Shown here: positions 40,701 to 49,824 of the stretch, in pieces
Layout: each line of letters starts with the position of its first letter
How positions within the stretch are numbered: the first letter of the stretch is position 1
Origin: Lingula anatina
Lineage: Eukaryota > Brachiopoda > Lingulata > Lingulida > Lingulidae
Assembly (NCBI RefSeq): GCF_001039355.2
Contig: NW_019776024.1
Location: 412,440 to 476,439 of the forward strand
Length of the DNA: 64,000 bases
Direction of reading: 5' to 3'
Position numbers and translations under genes: made by a program
The notes under the pieces: generated by a model
Databases searched by the model: none
What the model saw: only the letters and a program-made list of their open reading frames with translations
Told to the model about the DNA's origin: nothing

Positions 40701-41513
40701 ATGGAGATTTTATTTATCCTTAACCACTGTATGTAGAGTGGATTGCTATAAGTGTTTTTTTTAAACCAGTTTAAAGTTGTTGTCATCTTTTTCCAACATT
40801 AAAGGGATGTTATATCATCTCTAAAACTTGGTTCACTGCAAATCCAATATTTTTTTTTAATTGGCACTTAATAAAATTACTTTAAAAAATGAACCATTTA
40901 CTAAAAAAATGAACCACTTACAATTCTGTTTTAAAATGTTAAAGCATAAATTATTAAAAACATCTTTTATTCACAATATTTTCCTTAACATATTTTCCAG
41001 GAAAATGGTGCATTATTTTATGAGGCCAGTGCTAAGTCAGGAATAAATGTTAAGGAATCACTTCAAGCAATGGCAGCGTAAGTTGCTATTTTTCTCTTTA
41101 AAATGTGCCATATTTATCATTACCTAGTTAAATAATTCCACATCTTCGAAGTGTCATTGTCCGTCATTAGTGTCAGATAAATTTCACCTGATGATTATTT
41201 CAACCATAAGACTACATGTGCCATATCATTACATTTGTTGTACCAACTTTTTCCTTTGCTACTTTGAAAGAATCAGGATTGTCTGTCAAATGTACCTTTG
41301 AAAAAAATATGAAATTAAAATAAAATTTTTAATACTAAAGTAATTGTGAGCTTTGAAATGGAGTATTTGTTCTTAAAACAGGTTTTGAACATTAATTTAT
41401 AATAAAACACAATTTGTTATATTTTTGATAGTGTGCTAAAAGATAAGGAAGACAAAGCCATTGAGAAATCCCTTCACTTAGAGGAGGCAAAGAAAAAGAA
41501 GATGTGCTGCTAA
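16709..41513 (+). CDS. CRACR2A: CRACR2A (EFCAB4B, Rab46)-like large Rab GTPase with EF hands
   Basis: Exons in phase: 16709-16976, 20410-20557, 20952-21098, 22608-22698, 26923-27018, 27400-27471, 28020-28135, 31023-31094, 32076-32127, 32983-33024, 34959-35053, 35316-35771, 36196-36312, 37187-37273, 38169-38342, 38904-39042, 39405-39537, 39831-39912, 40223-40337, 40575-40685, 41001-41077, 41432-41513. This gives 923 residues. EF-hand loops lie at residues 39-50 (poor ligand set) and 73-84 ([12 protein letters not shown], canonical). A coiled coil covers about 140-370. An acidic then His-rich linker follows. The Rab domain starts near 735, with [19 protein letters not shown] and SAK, and the protein ends KKKKMCC, a double-cysteine prenylation signal. 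Vertebrate CRACR2A binds ORAI1/STIM1 to regulate store-operated calcium entry, and its long Rab form controls vesicle traffic. The N-terminus resembles CRACR2A more than the sister protein RASEF. Confidence 0.93.
21260..23385. repeat. 2.13 kb duplication containing a CRACR2A exon, first copy
   Basis: This segment is repeated at 23387-25518. The differences I noticed are one A fewer in an A-run, a six-base insertion in the second copy near 23715, and one G-to-A change. The copy ends at a single N (23386). It carries CRACR2A exon 4 (22608-22698) with its acceptor and donor. The left boundary continues smoothly from single-copy sequence. Confidence 0.95.
22608..22698 (+). CDS. CRACR2A: CRACR2A coiled-coil exon 4, first copy
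   Basis: The 91-bp exon has phase 2 at its start and phase 0 at its end, and encodes a stretch containing [19 protein letters not shown], typical of the CRACR2A coiled coil. The acceptor is TTTTCAG and the donor GTACAC. It joins exon 3 (ends 21098) and exon 5 (starts 26923) in frame. An identical exon is at 24740-24830. Only one of the two can be used in a productive message. Confidence 0.9.
23386..23386. other. Single-N assembly join
   Basis: One undetermined base lies exactly between the two copies of the 2.13 kb duplication. A matching single N closes the second copy at 25519. Confidence 0.85.
23387..25518. repeat. 2.13 kb duplication containing a CRACR2A exon, second copy
   Basis: This is the near-identical second copy of 21260-23385. 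It ends at a single N at 25519, after which unrelated single-copy intron sequence resumes. Being bounded by N on both sides, it looks like an independently assembled contig, possibly the other allele, inserted into the scaffold. Confidence 0.95.
24740..24830 (+). pseudogene. Redundant second copy of CRACR2A exon 4
   Basis: Sequence and splice sites are the same as 22608-22698. Because the exon is 91 bp (not a multiple of three), splicing it after the first copy would read its start in a new frame, CAA AAG CTC TGC GCA TGA, and stop after five codons. It could only serve as a mutually exclusive alternative encoding the same residues. It is most simply explained as an assembly duplicate. Confidence 0.75.
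25519..25519. other. Single-N assembly join
   Basis: One undetermined base closes the second duplication copy. Confidence 0.85.
28315..28365. repeat. Hairpin with 15-bp arms in a CRACR2A intron
   Basis: CAGGCCCGTAGCCAG at 28315-28329 pairs with CTGGCTATGGGCCTG at 28351-28365, with one G-T pair. The 21-base loop contains a run of six G. The arms resemble the inverted ends of a DNA transposon brought almost together, as in a deletion remnant. This interpretation is inference. Confidence 0.6.
28366..31022. other. Long CRACR2A intron, nothing recognised
   Basis: Intron sequence between the exons ending at 28135 and starting at 31023. Both splice sites are consensus (GTAAGT and TTTGCAG). No exon with a compatible phase and no repeat was recognised apart from the hairpin at its left end. 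Confidence 0.5.
34791..34816. repeat. 10-bp tandem repeat
   Basis: TGTTGTACTG occurs twice and then a third time in part, in a CRACR2A intron. Confidence 0.7.
35316..35771 (+). CDS. CRACR2A: CRACR2A linker exon with acidic and His-rich tracts
   Basis: This is the largest coding exon, 152 codons with phase 2 at both ends. It encodes an acidic run at about residues 407-430 and a histidine-rich run at about 436-452 ([18 protein letters not shown]), then a Ser/Glu-rich stretch. It is predicted to be disordered and sits between the coiled coil and the Rab domain. I know no counterpart of the histidine tract in human CRACR2A, so it may be lineage-specific. Its function is unknown. Confidence 0.85.
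35807..35838. repeat. (ATA)n microsatellite
   Basis: A trinucleotide run in the intron just after the linker exon donor. Confidence 0.8.
37181..37189 (+). promoter_or_regulatory. Tandem (NAGNAG) splice acceptor in CRACR2A
   Basis: The intron ends CAGCAG. Splicing at the first AG gives an exon from 37184, and at the second from 37187. Both keep the frame and differ by one serine codon in the disordered linker. I used the second in the protein model. Confidence 0.6.
39405..41513 (+). CDS. CRACR2A: CRACR2A C-terminal Rab GTPase domain (six exons)
   Basis: These exons encode about 200 residues of a complete Rab fold: P-loop GDSGVGKSS (about 742-750), switch I threonine in SATIGVDF, WDTAGQE, guanine-specificity motifs NKVD and EASAKSG, and the C-terminal Cys-Cys. 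All nucleotide-binding motifs are intact, so GTP binding is expected. The Gln of WDTAGQE is present, which is usual for a hydrolysing GTPase. Short vertebrate CRACR2A isoforms lack this domain. Its direct continuity with the EF-hand exons here points to the long form as ancestral. Confidence 0.93.
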
Positions 41514-43553
41514 CAAAGAAAAAGAAACTGTAAACAGGCAGATAACATTGGATTTCATCTAGAATCAGGAAAATTATTGCGATGTAAGCTTAAAGTGTTT
41601 TTAAAGATGTATTTCTTCACATGATACTTCAGGATGTGTTTGTTAGGAAGTAGCTCATAATGACCAAAATTAATTTAAGAAATGGAAATAGCTGTACGCC
41701 ATTAGCAGTGCAAGGGAAAAGTACCAAAACATTTTTACATAAAATGTTTTACTTTTTCAAATAAGCATGACAGGGAATTCTACTAAGAAAACTGAACAAT
41801 TTATGGAGAGTATCAGACCTAAGCTTACAGACTTATGTTGATTGGGAAATAAGTCTAGTGATATAATATGACTGACATAGATTTGTAGGAAGTACAAGAT
41901 TGTATATTGAAAAATGCAATTTGTAGTGGAGGGCACTTTATTTAACATGGGGGAAAAACACCTCTGAGTGCAGCATTTAAATCATTTCTATTTTGAAAAG
42001 CTCAGTTAATGCAAATCTCTGATTAAAATTAGGTATTTTAAAAATTCATTAAGAGAACCTATAGATTGTTTCTATTTTATTCTAACTTGGATCTCTATGT
42101 ACATTTAAGAAGAGGAGTATGTGCAATATGTTTCTCATACCATTGATATATTTTATTCATTCTTACATTTATATCATCTAAGCATTTTTTTCATTTTTCT
42201 CGCATGTAAATTGTTAATGTACCTTACTTCTTCAAAACTGGTTGTGTAAAAGTTCCACAATTGTCTTGACATTTTAGGTATTGTGGTGAATCTCTATTTA
42301 CACCAGTCTAATTTAATTCTTGTATCTCTTTTGTGGTAGGTTTTTTGACCATATGAATGTTCCTGGTATAAGCCTGTGGAGACAAATACCAACTACATGT
42401 TATGTTTTTGGTGCTTTATGAAAGTTTTGTTCTAAAAGAAGTCCATTAAAATGATGACATTATAAAAACAGTCAAAGGTTGAAATTATCCTTTAATTGGC
42501 TGGAAGATGACAGTATTAGTGATTGTATAAAAGTTTGGTACTGAAATAAATTCTGTAAAAAGAATTAGATAAAAATTAAGAGATGGGATTTTTAAAGCAA
42601 AAATGCAGTTCCATTTTTGGTCTTCCATATTCCAATATGTTCACATTTTTACCAATGTTTTTCAGTTTTTATGGGAATTATTAAAGTATTTTACACGACA
42701 GTGGTGCACTTTGGTAGTAAATCTACTTCATTTTATATTTAATATGAAAAACATTGTACAACTTGCACTGTCAAAGTTTGATAGTATGTAGAAAGTTTGT
42801 ACTTAGCATGGATTGCATAAAAACTTTATTTGTTCATTACCAGATTTTATGGTGCACTGGAAGTCATTACAATATGACATAATGGATTTATGCCACATAA
42901 TGTTTTTACTGGTTTCTGGTTTGCAATTAATGGTCAAATTGGAATAACTGGTTTTTGCTTGACATGCTGTATAGTATAAAGAGTCTCATTAATATCCTAA
43001 CAACTGCCCCTTGTTTCATATTTTGTATTTATTTGGGATCTCGCATGTTGATGGCTACCTGGAGTCACATCTCAAGTCTTGTCATTTTAAAAAAATATTT
43101 TTAATATTAGTTATGGCCTTGGCAAAGAATTATGAAAATTAATATAAAATCATTTAATCAACATTTAATTTTAATTGGTTATATAAGTATCAGCTCTAAA
43201 GTAGTGATATCTATGTATAAACATCTTGAATAATAGTGTAAGGGTTAAATATATCAAAACCATTGCAAAATTTTCTTTAAACCAAGAACCAATCCTTTAT
43301 CAAACATTCACTGGTAAAGTACACTTACAAAAAGTACACAGTTACTGTTGTGGACATTGTAAACTCTGGAGAATACACAGGAATAAAAAAAGGAGAAAGA
43401 ATTGTAATAAAATGCTTTTTGCTCATTCTTAAAAAATAATTCCTCAATTTGTATTTTTTCTTAATTGAATAATGTTTCAGTTTCTAGATAAAACATCTAG
43501 ATTCTACTTATTTTTATAATTTGTAAAATCTTGAAATACTTCATGTTTCAAAG
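41514..43553. other. 3' UTR and intergenic space between convergent CRACR2A and XRCC4
   Basis: No coding sequence is recognised. It holds the CRACR2A 3' UTR on the plus strand and the end of XRCC4 transcription on the minus strand. Two AATAAA signals serve the plus strand; I found no canonical minus-strand signal immediately after the XRCC4 stop. Confidence 0.6.
42545..42550 (+). promoter_or_regulatory. Candidate polyadenylation signal, CRACR2A
   Basis: AATAAA lies about 1.03 kb after the stop codon. Another AATAAA lies at 43406-43411, just 143 bases short of the convergent XRCC4 stop, so the 3' UTR could be of either length. Confidence 0.4.
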
Positions 43554-46500
43554 CTACATATTTGCCAGCAAGTCATCAGCATCAAGATTATCAGATGAGC
43601 GATTTGAGAGTCCAGTGTTTCCTCTTTTTAGACTTGGGCGGCGACTGCTGACTGGACTGAAATGCAAACAGAAAAATATCATCTTTGTCAAATTAGTTGT
43701 TTAACAACTTAACATAATTACACCATTTTCCCCGAGAACATCACCATCAAAAATGTTCAATTTAAATCCATTGTCACACTGGAAGAGAATATTTATTACA
43801 GAAACCTATGTGGTAGTTGAAGAAAAACAGATAGGTTCGGAGAGAAAAGCAAATCTTAATTCATTTGCACTTGTACATTTTCACATAATTAAATAGTAAC
43901 ATCCTTAGTGAACAGATAACCTATCAGAGCTTCATTACCTTTCCATCCTGCCCTGTTGATTCATAGAAGTACCCTTGGGTAGTGTGGGTTTGGCAGGGGT
44001 CTGTTTCTTCTCACCACGTCTGGGAAGTCTGTGTGATAAAAATATCTTTTAGACATAATGAACACTGGTTCTGTTTGAATGTTGATAAACTAAGTACTTT
44101 AAACAACTGGAACAGGTTTTAGTTTTATAAATCAACAGTTTTACTTTCTTATAGAAAGTAAAACAATTTAAATACTATAAAAAAAGGAGAAACCCATATC
44201 TCATTAAATTTAACCCCATGACAATAATACAGTTTGTTTCTGCCCTAAGTCTCTTATTTTTTTACCTACCTCTACTAGGCTAATCTAACCCCAATGTTTA
44301 AATCACTTGCCTCTTTTTTCTTCCAATAGGTTCCTTTGGAATTGTGTCTTCATCATCATCTAAGACCAGACTTTCATCAAGTTCTGCACTCAGGGAATAG
44401 ATTTTCTTAGCACTTTTTCCTTTTCCCTTTCCCTTTCCTTTGTATGTTGGAGTGGAAGCTCTCTTGAAGGAGAATAAAAAATGGAATTTTGCACAGTCAG
44501 GTTAATATGTACTAAGCAGAATTCTGCAGATATCAAAAGTAATAAAACATGCTCAATGCAATGCAAGCATTAACAATGTCTTACCAAAACAAACTGTATC
44601 TTTCATGTTCCTATTGTATATTTTACTTATCTTCTTGACTTAGAAATGGTCATGAACCCATACCTCCTCATCTTTGGTCACACTTTCATCACTAAAAACC
44701 AAAAAAAAAAAAAAAAAAAAAACTTCAGTTTTATCAACCATGCTCAACTCACTCTGTTCTTAATTTACAACAATGATTATATGCAAATTCTCTATAAAAT
44801 TAAGGAACTTCAGTTTACAAATACACAAATCCCACTTATAATTTGGAACTTTTGTCTTTCATTCACAAAATAATAAGCATGGTCAACCAACCTCTCCAAC
44901 CTTGGCCGTTTGCTGTTCAGTTTTCTCTCAGGTATATCTTGATCAGAGTCATTATTATCATCAGTATCAGAATCCCTTCCTCTGCCATGATCTCCACCTA
45001 AGATACAAACAATGAAGTTCCACACTGACTAAAATGCGCAATTCCCATCTACATTTCCAAAAGGTGTTTGTTTTTATTGTTTGAAGCTTATTTTGAATTA
45101 GACATGTATTGACGTAACCATGGACTCTTCACTGTTAATACTGGTACAATATATGAATAACTGTGTGACTCATAATTTGTTATTATCATGTAAATCTACC
45201 AACCTTCTAATCCATCTTGCTGGCCTGTAGCAACATTTTCCACTGCAACAACAAGGTACTTATATGTTTCTTTAAAACAAACTAAAATTGTTCTGAATAC
45301 TTAAGAAATACTGAATGTTCAGTTACTTTTTTCCAATAAAACGATAAAACAAAAACTCAAGGGAAATCACAAATTTATCAAATAACAAATTTAATAGAAA
45401 ACATGAAATGTTAGTGTATCATTAATAAAGGTATTTTAACTCACATTTTTCATTAGTTTCCCTTATCTTTGCTTTCTTGCTATTCAAAATGGTTTGAAAC
45501 TGAAAATGAAAGAAATTTTGTCTCCAGTATTATTTCAAAATATACAATAAAGCACCAATTAGATTATTTACCTATTCATTTTTTTACTTTAACCATTGTT
45601 TAAAGCATTACCTTTGCATAGAGGTCTTTCTCCATTTCTTCTTTAGCAGAAACAACTTTGTCTAATCTCTAAAACAGATGAATAAACAACAAATAAAGAA
45701 TACATATTGAAGTAATAAGTTAGGAAGAATTTTAACTTTCATTATAAGTCTAAAATCCTCTTACGTAAATAATATGCAAATTAACTGTACATAAAATGTG
45801 CATTTAAGAAATGAAAAACAATAAATATATGATTTATGCTATGGGTTGCACCTTTAGTGCTTGTGCTCTTTCTCCAGACAGCCTTTCATTGTCTATCTTC
45901 AAAGAAGAAATTGTATCCAGTAGTTCCACTCTGCCTTCTATACAATAATTAAATATTTCTTGTATTGCGTGGGATGGGTCTTCCTTTTCCATAAGGGCAA
46001 CTTCACCTATTTGGAACTGTTTACAAGACAGAAATACAAGTTTTTTATACAAGGAGAGCATCAAATATTAAAATGATAAAAATTTATACCTCATACTGAG
46101 AAGGGCCATGATACAGTGGAAATAAACTTATTTAACTGGATTATAGGAAGCATTTAAATTGACATGAATTAAAACAGGCAAATACTTTTATTAAACTTTC
46201 ATGAAACAAACTGAAACCAGCTGATACACTAAAAACTTAACATGAAATTGTATGAGGATTAAAAAGTGATTCACTGCTGTCCATTTTTCAACAAAAACAA
46301 ACAGAAAACACTTACTTTAATTTTTGACGAAGGTATATATTTCTTCCAAATAAAATTTATAATCCCTTCCTCTTCTTTTTTGACTTCATAGATAAAGTTA
46401 AAGGTGCCAACCTCCTCTCTTGTGAGAGCTTTCTTAGTCTGAGACACATAGTCATGGAAAGGAATTTTCTTTTCAGAACTTTGTTCATCCAGACTGTCTT

Positions 46501-46926
46501 CTGTTACTGTGTAGAAAAAATAGAAATAACAAATTGTCTTCTGTTACTGTGTAGAAAAAATAGAAAATAAAAGAAATGCAAATTGAGTTACCAACTACAG
46601 GATTCATGAATCTTGATCTGACATGCCCATACATATGAACTAAATGTTCTTCGAGATCAATGACATTGTATGACCTGACCAAAACTTGATTGAAAATAGC
46701 ATAAAGTCAACTGTACATAAGGTAATTTAAGATATATATTTTTGAAAATGCTAACATGTATCTGTATGATGTACTTACACTCTCCAGCCCATGCTTGCTT
46801 GCCATTTGACAGTAACAAATGATATCCCTCTTTGCCTTCATCATGAACTGTGCTCAGTAAAAAGTAAGTTTTTTTGTCAGTGGTGGTGATCTTGGTAAAA
46901 GTCTTCCTTGTTCTGGACATTGTCAT
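43554..46926 (-). CDS. XRCC4: XRCC4, DNA ligase IV scaffold of non-homologous end joining
   Basis: Exons in order: 46926-46779, 46506-46316, 46016-45852, 45668-45612, 45499-45445, 45242-45204, 44997-44892, 44691-44664, 44462-44311, 44028-43939, 43656-43554. They give 377 residues (human about 336). The head domain (about 1-113) includes LLLSNGKQAWAGELTEDSLDEQ, matching the XRCC4 beta-sandwich. The coiled-coil stalk follows (about 130-205) with LDKVVSAKEEMEKDLYAKFQTILNSKKAKI, the region that dimerises and binds the LIG4 BRCT linker. The tail is disordered and charged, with SDTDDNNDSD near residue 230 in the place of the CK2 site that recruits PNKP and aprataxin. An in-frame TAA directly precedes the ATG; a second Met follows two codons later and could be the start. 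Acts in the nucleus. Confidence 0.93.
44308..44313 (-). promoter_or_regulatory. GC-AG intron donor in XRCC4
   Basis: Read on the minus strand, the exon ends AAGAG and the intron starts GCAAGT. Only this non-canonical donor keeps the frame into the next exon (R-LPRRGEKKQ). The nearest GT four bases downstream leads to a stop within a few codons. AG|GCAAGT is the usual context of functional GC donors. Confidence 0.8.
44701..44722. repeat. Poly-A tract at an XRCC4 splice acceptor
   Basis: A run of about 21 A on the plus strand, which is a T run in the minus-strand intron just upstream of the 28-bp XRCC4 exon, so it doubles as its polypyrimidine tract. Confidence 0.6.
46495..46566. repeat. 40-bp tandem duplication that copies an XRCC4 splice acceptor
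   Basis: A stretch beginning TGTCTTCTGTTACTGTGTAG occurs at 46495-46526 and again at 46535-46566. On the minus strand each copy provides a CACAG acceptor. The copy nearest the exon (AG at 46508-46507) gives the in-frame GELTEDSLDEQ junction. Using the other copy adds 40 bases and leads to a stop. Confidence 0.85.
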
Positions 46927-46985
46927 TTATTGCTGGTCTGACAGTCAAGTTGTAAAAACCTTGATGATATCAGCTGTAGAAAGGC
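46927..46985 (-). promoter_or_regulatory. XRCC4 5' UTR segment
   Basis: On the minus strand an acceptor-like TCTTTCTAG ends at 46986, followed by 59 non-coding bases and the start codon. A further upstream non-coding exon is therefore likely between here and about 47.4 kb. Confidence 0.4.
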
Positions 46986-47716
46986 CTAGAAAGACAATTT
47001 AGTTTTGTTAAAGTTGACTTGTGTATTTGTCAAAATAGATTCATTTTGCACAAGGCATCTGAAAAAAATCCACTTTGAAGATAATAAATAGCTCAAGACA
47101 ATCTTCACTTTCAAATATTCATAAGATTAGGGTTTACAAATAAAAGTGGCAAATGGTTTAGTACATGTCTATGTACCCAGTATGTGTACCTGTAACTACA
47201 GTACACCCACATGTTAAACATACAGTACATGTACTAGTACAATGTTCTTTAACTTGGTGCAAGGTCATACTCTGATCCTTACTAACCGCACGTAATACTC
47301 TGATCCTTACTAACCGCAGGTAAGTATGGATCGCTGGAGCACGCCATTGCATAAGCTACAGATATAAATTTTGTATTTGCTTATTAGGTTTTTTAGTTTT
47401 TAAGTCTGAGACTGAGAGAAACCAAGGAGTTATAACTCCTTGGAGAAACTAACCTGTTACCCATGGGTTCTTCTGTACAGTTCTAGATGCTTTTATCTGT
47501 CTTAGATTAAATCAACACTGGGTAAGATATTTTAAATGCTCGCTCAGAAAAAAATCTGCATATCACACATAATATATTTGACGAAAAAACTGTCTGCTCT
47601 CTTTCCGCATTCATTCACTTCACTTGTGTTTATTACCAACAACCGGTACTCGGGTATTCCTTTGCCAACAACCGGTACTTGGGGTAGCAGGTAGCAGACA
47701 AGGACGATCATCGATC
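46986..47716. promoter_or_regulatory. Shared promoter region between XRCC4 and TMEM167A
   Basis: The two start codons face away from each other within 0.8 kb. The interval holds a 28-base tandem duplication (47267-47322) and two copies of CAACAACCGGTACT (about 47638 and 47668). AACCGG resembles the core bound by Grainyhead/CP2-type factors, but this is only a sequence resemblance. No TATA box was identified with confidence. Confidence 0.6.
47267..47322 (+). repeat. 28-bp tandem duplication with a splice-donor-like second copy
   Basis: The two 28-base copies differ by one base. In the second copy that change produces CAG|GTAAGT, the ideal 5' splice-site sequence on the plus strand (exon end at 47319). 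In the first copy it reads CACGTAATA, which is not a donor. It could mark an alternative TMEM167A leader exon. Confidence 0.6.
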
Positions 47717-48964
47717 ATGGTAGACAAAAAGTTTTTAGTTATTTATTTTACGTTTTGGGGAAATATTCAGTTAACATGGTGTCTCATGCGCAACTGTATA
47801 GTATAGACTGTGTGGTAACTATTTCAATATAACCGTTCCATGGATAATAAAGTCAAACGACTGCGCTAAGTAGTACTTCTCCTGTTCTAGTGACACGTTG
47901 GCAATTTGTTTCACTGACTAACTAGGGTTTAACTTAATGTTGTATTCCAGTGCGGACTACTTTTACCTAATATTTTAATTAATGAAGAATTCTCTTAGCT
48001 AAACTCTTGATAATGTGTAACACTCTCGGTTAGTTTCACATCCATTTTGTAGTCCTGTAAGCATGATCAGACAGTATCCATCTCGTAGCATCCTAAATGT
48101 TACAGCTTGATGAGTTACAAAGCAGCTTGTTACTTGTTGATACTACTTCCTTATTTCATTTTTAAAGTCTTCCAACCTTTTTGAATGTTACAATTCGGTA
48201 ATATGTGGTTTTAAAGTCAAGTTGAAGGGCAGTTCACTTCAACATTGCTACTGCCAATGTTACCAAATAAAGAAGAATCTATGGTGTTTTTTAGTTTTAT
48301 TAAAAAAATTGTGATTGATTTTTTTTCCAGTCGGCCCTGTTTAATTTTCAAAGTCTACTGACCGTGATTCTCCTTATGATCTGCACTTGTGCCTATGTGA
48401 GGTCAATGGCTCCCAGGCTGCTGGACAAAAACAAGGAAGGGTAAGGTTATTGGCCTTACCACTGAGCTACATGTTCAAATACTACGTCTTTAATATTGTA
48501 TTGTGCATTGATTACTGTCACCTTCTGTTAGCCTAGTATATTATCATTAATTATGAAGTTGCATTTTAATGAATATAAGTTTGATTAATATACATGTATT
48601 TTAGTTAAAGCATTTTTTCAATATCTGAACGTACATCCAAGCTATTTATGTACAGTATTGCATTCAATATATATAATTCTAATTCTTATGTTTCAGATTA
48701 CTAGGTATATTTTGGAAATGTGCAAGGATTGGTAAGTAATCACAAACTTGAGTTGATGGAGATTTACCTTTTTTATTTGGAGCACATTTAACGTTGCGAT
48801 ATATAAAAAACAGCAAGTAGAATCTGGAGTAGTTTTGGAAATGTGGAATTTTATTCAATTTTTAATACAAATATTTTTTGCACTTCATTTTAGGTGAAAG
48901 AAAGAGTCCGTGGGTAGCAGTATGCTGCGTGGCCATGGCTTTCAGCATCTTGTTCTGGTCATAA
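47717..48964 (+). CDS. TMEM167A: TMEM167A / Kish-A, small secretory-pathway membrane protein
   Basis: Exons 47717-47719 (the ATG alone), 48331-48440, 48697-48731 and 48894-48964 give 72 residues, the same length as human Kish-A. The protein begins [20 protein letters not shown] and includes [12 protein letters not shown] and [20 protein letters not shown], nearly the human sequence. It has an N-terminal hydrophobic helix (about 7-25) and a second near the C-terminus (about 53-70). Kish proteins are Golgi/early secretory membrane proteins needed for constitutive secretion; the mechanism is poorly known. The first exon contributes only the start codon, followed directly by a GT donor. That choice rests on the acceptor phase and the TCG (Ser) second codon. 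Confidence 0.93.
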
Positions 48965-49824
48965 TCTAACTTGAAAAGCTGGAATTTAACTCCCAGTTCC
49001 TTGTGCCAAGATGGATGCAATGAAGTACAGCAAAGCAAACATTTGAAGGATGCAGTGACAGACTTATCTGACAAAGTAGATGGGATATCTGGGCACACAT
49101 GCACAGAGAGAGAGAAAGGAATGAAAAACTTCAGATTTGTGTTCAAGTTATTTATTAACAAACTGTATAAATATGTACAGCAATTACATTAACATCCATG
49201 AAAGAATAATAGTGTAATACTTTCTAAAAGGGAATGAAATTGGAGATATTTGCTGAATGATGGATATTTTAGTGAAAAATCAATTTGATTATCTGCATAT
49301 TGTAAAATGGAACAAAGGCGCAATCAAGAACTGTTTAGAAGAAACAAAAGAATATATATAACACTTTGAGCAAGAGCAAAATAAGCCAGGAGAAAAAGCT
49401 AATAAGTCTCTTGCACAGTAAATCATTTTCACAATTTTTTGACATCTGTAAATTTAGTCATTACACAATTTGAAGAACTTTAACTGAACTCCATATTGAC
49501 TTTATACACTAGATCATGTTTAAAAAATTAATTTTATTTTATATGAAAAATACATTTTTAAAATATCAGAGATTCTTTGTTTTTTAAGATTGTCTCAGCA
49601 CTGATGTAGCTTTGTGGGTCATTAGATTGCAACATGGAAACTGTGACCAACTAATCCTTGATGATACACAAATATCAGCTCTAAAATATTTAACAGTTTA
49701 GCACCGGTATCTTGGTGGAAATATTTCATATTCCAAAATCTGTCTAAAATAGACTATTTAGCAACCCTCAGAAATTACTACAATAAATAGAGCAAAAAAT
49801 ACCAATTTAAAATATTAAACTTTC
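48965..49824. other. Convergent 3' ends of TMEM167A and TMEM101
   Basis: No coding sequence is recognised. TTTATT on the plus strand at 49533-49538 and 49151-49156 gives AATAAA for the minus strand, so TMEM101 transcripts probably end there and may overlap the TMEM167A 3' UTR. Confidence 0.5.

Noticed and set aside
46485-46682. 65-codon minus-strand frame through the XRCC4 intron 1 region (includes TEDNLLFLFFLHSNRRQSG)
   Set aside because: It reads the duplicated acceptor repeat in the wrong frame and hits a stop; the exon starting at 46506 joins exon 1 in phase and matches XRCC4.
47624-47806. 60-codon frame containing the TMEM167A start codon in a longer context (MCLLPTTGTRV...)
   Set aside because: It runs into intron 1; the Kish-A protein starts at the ATG at 47717 and continues at 48331.
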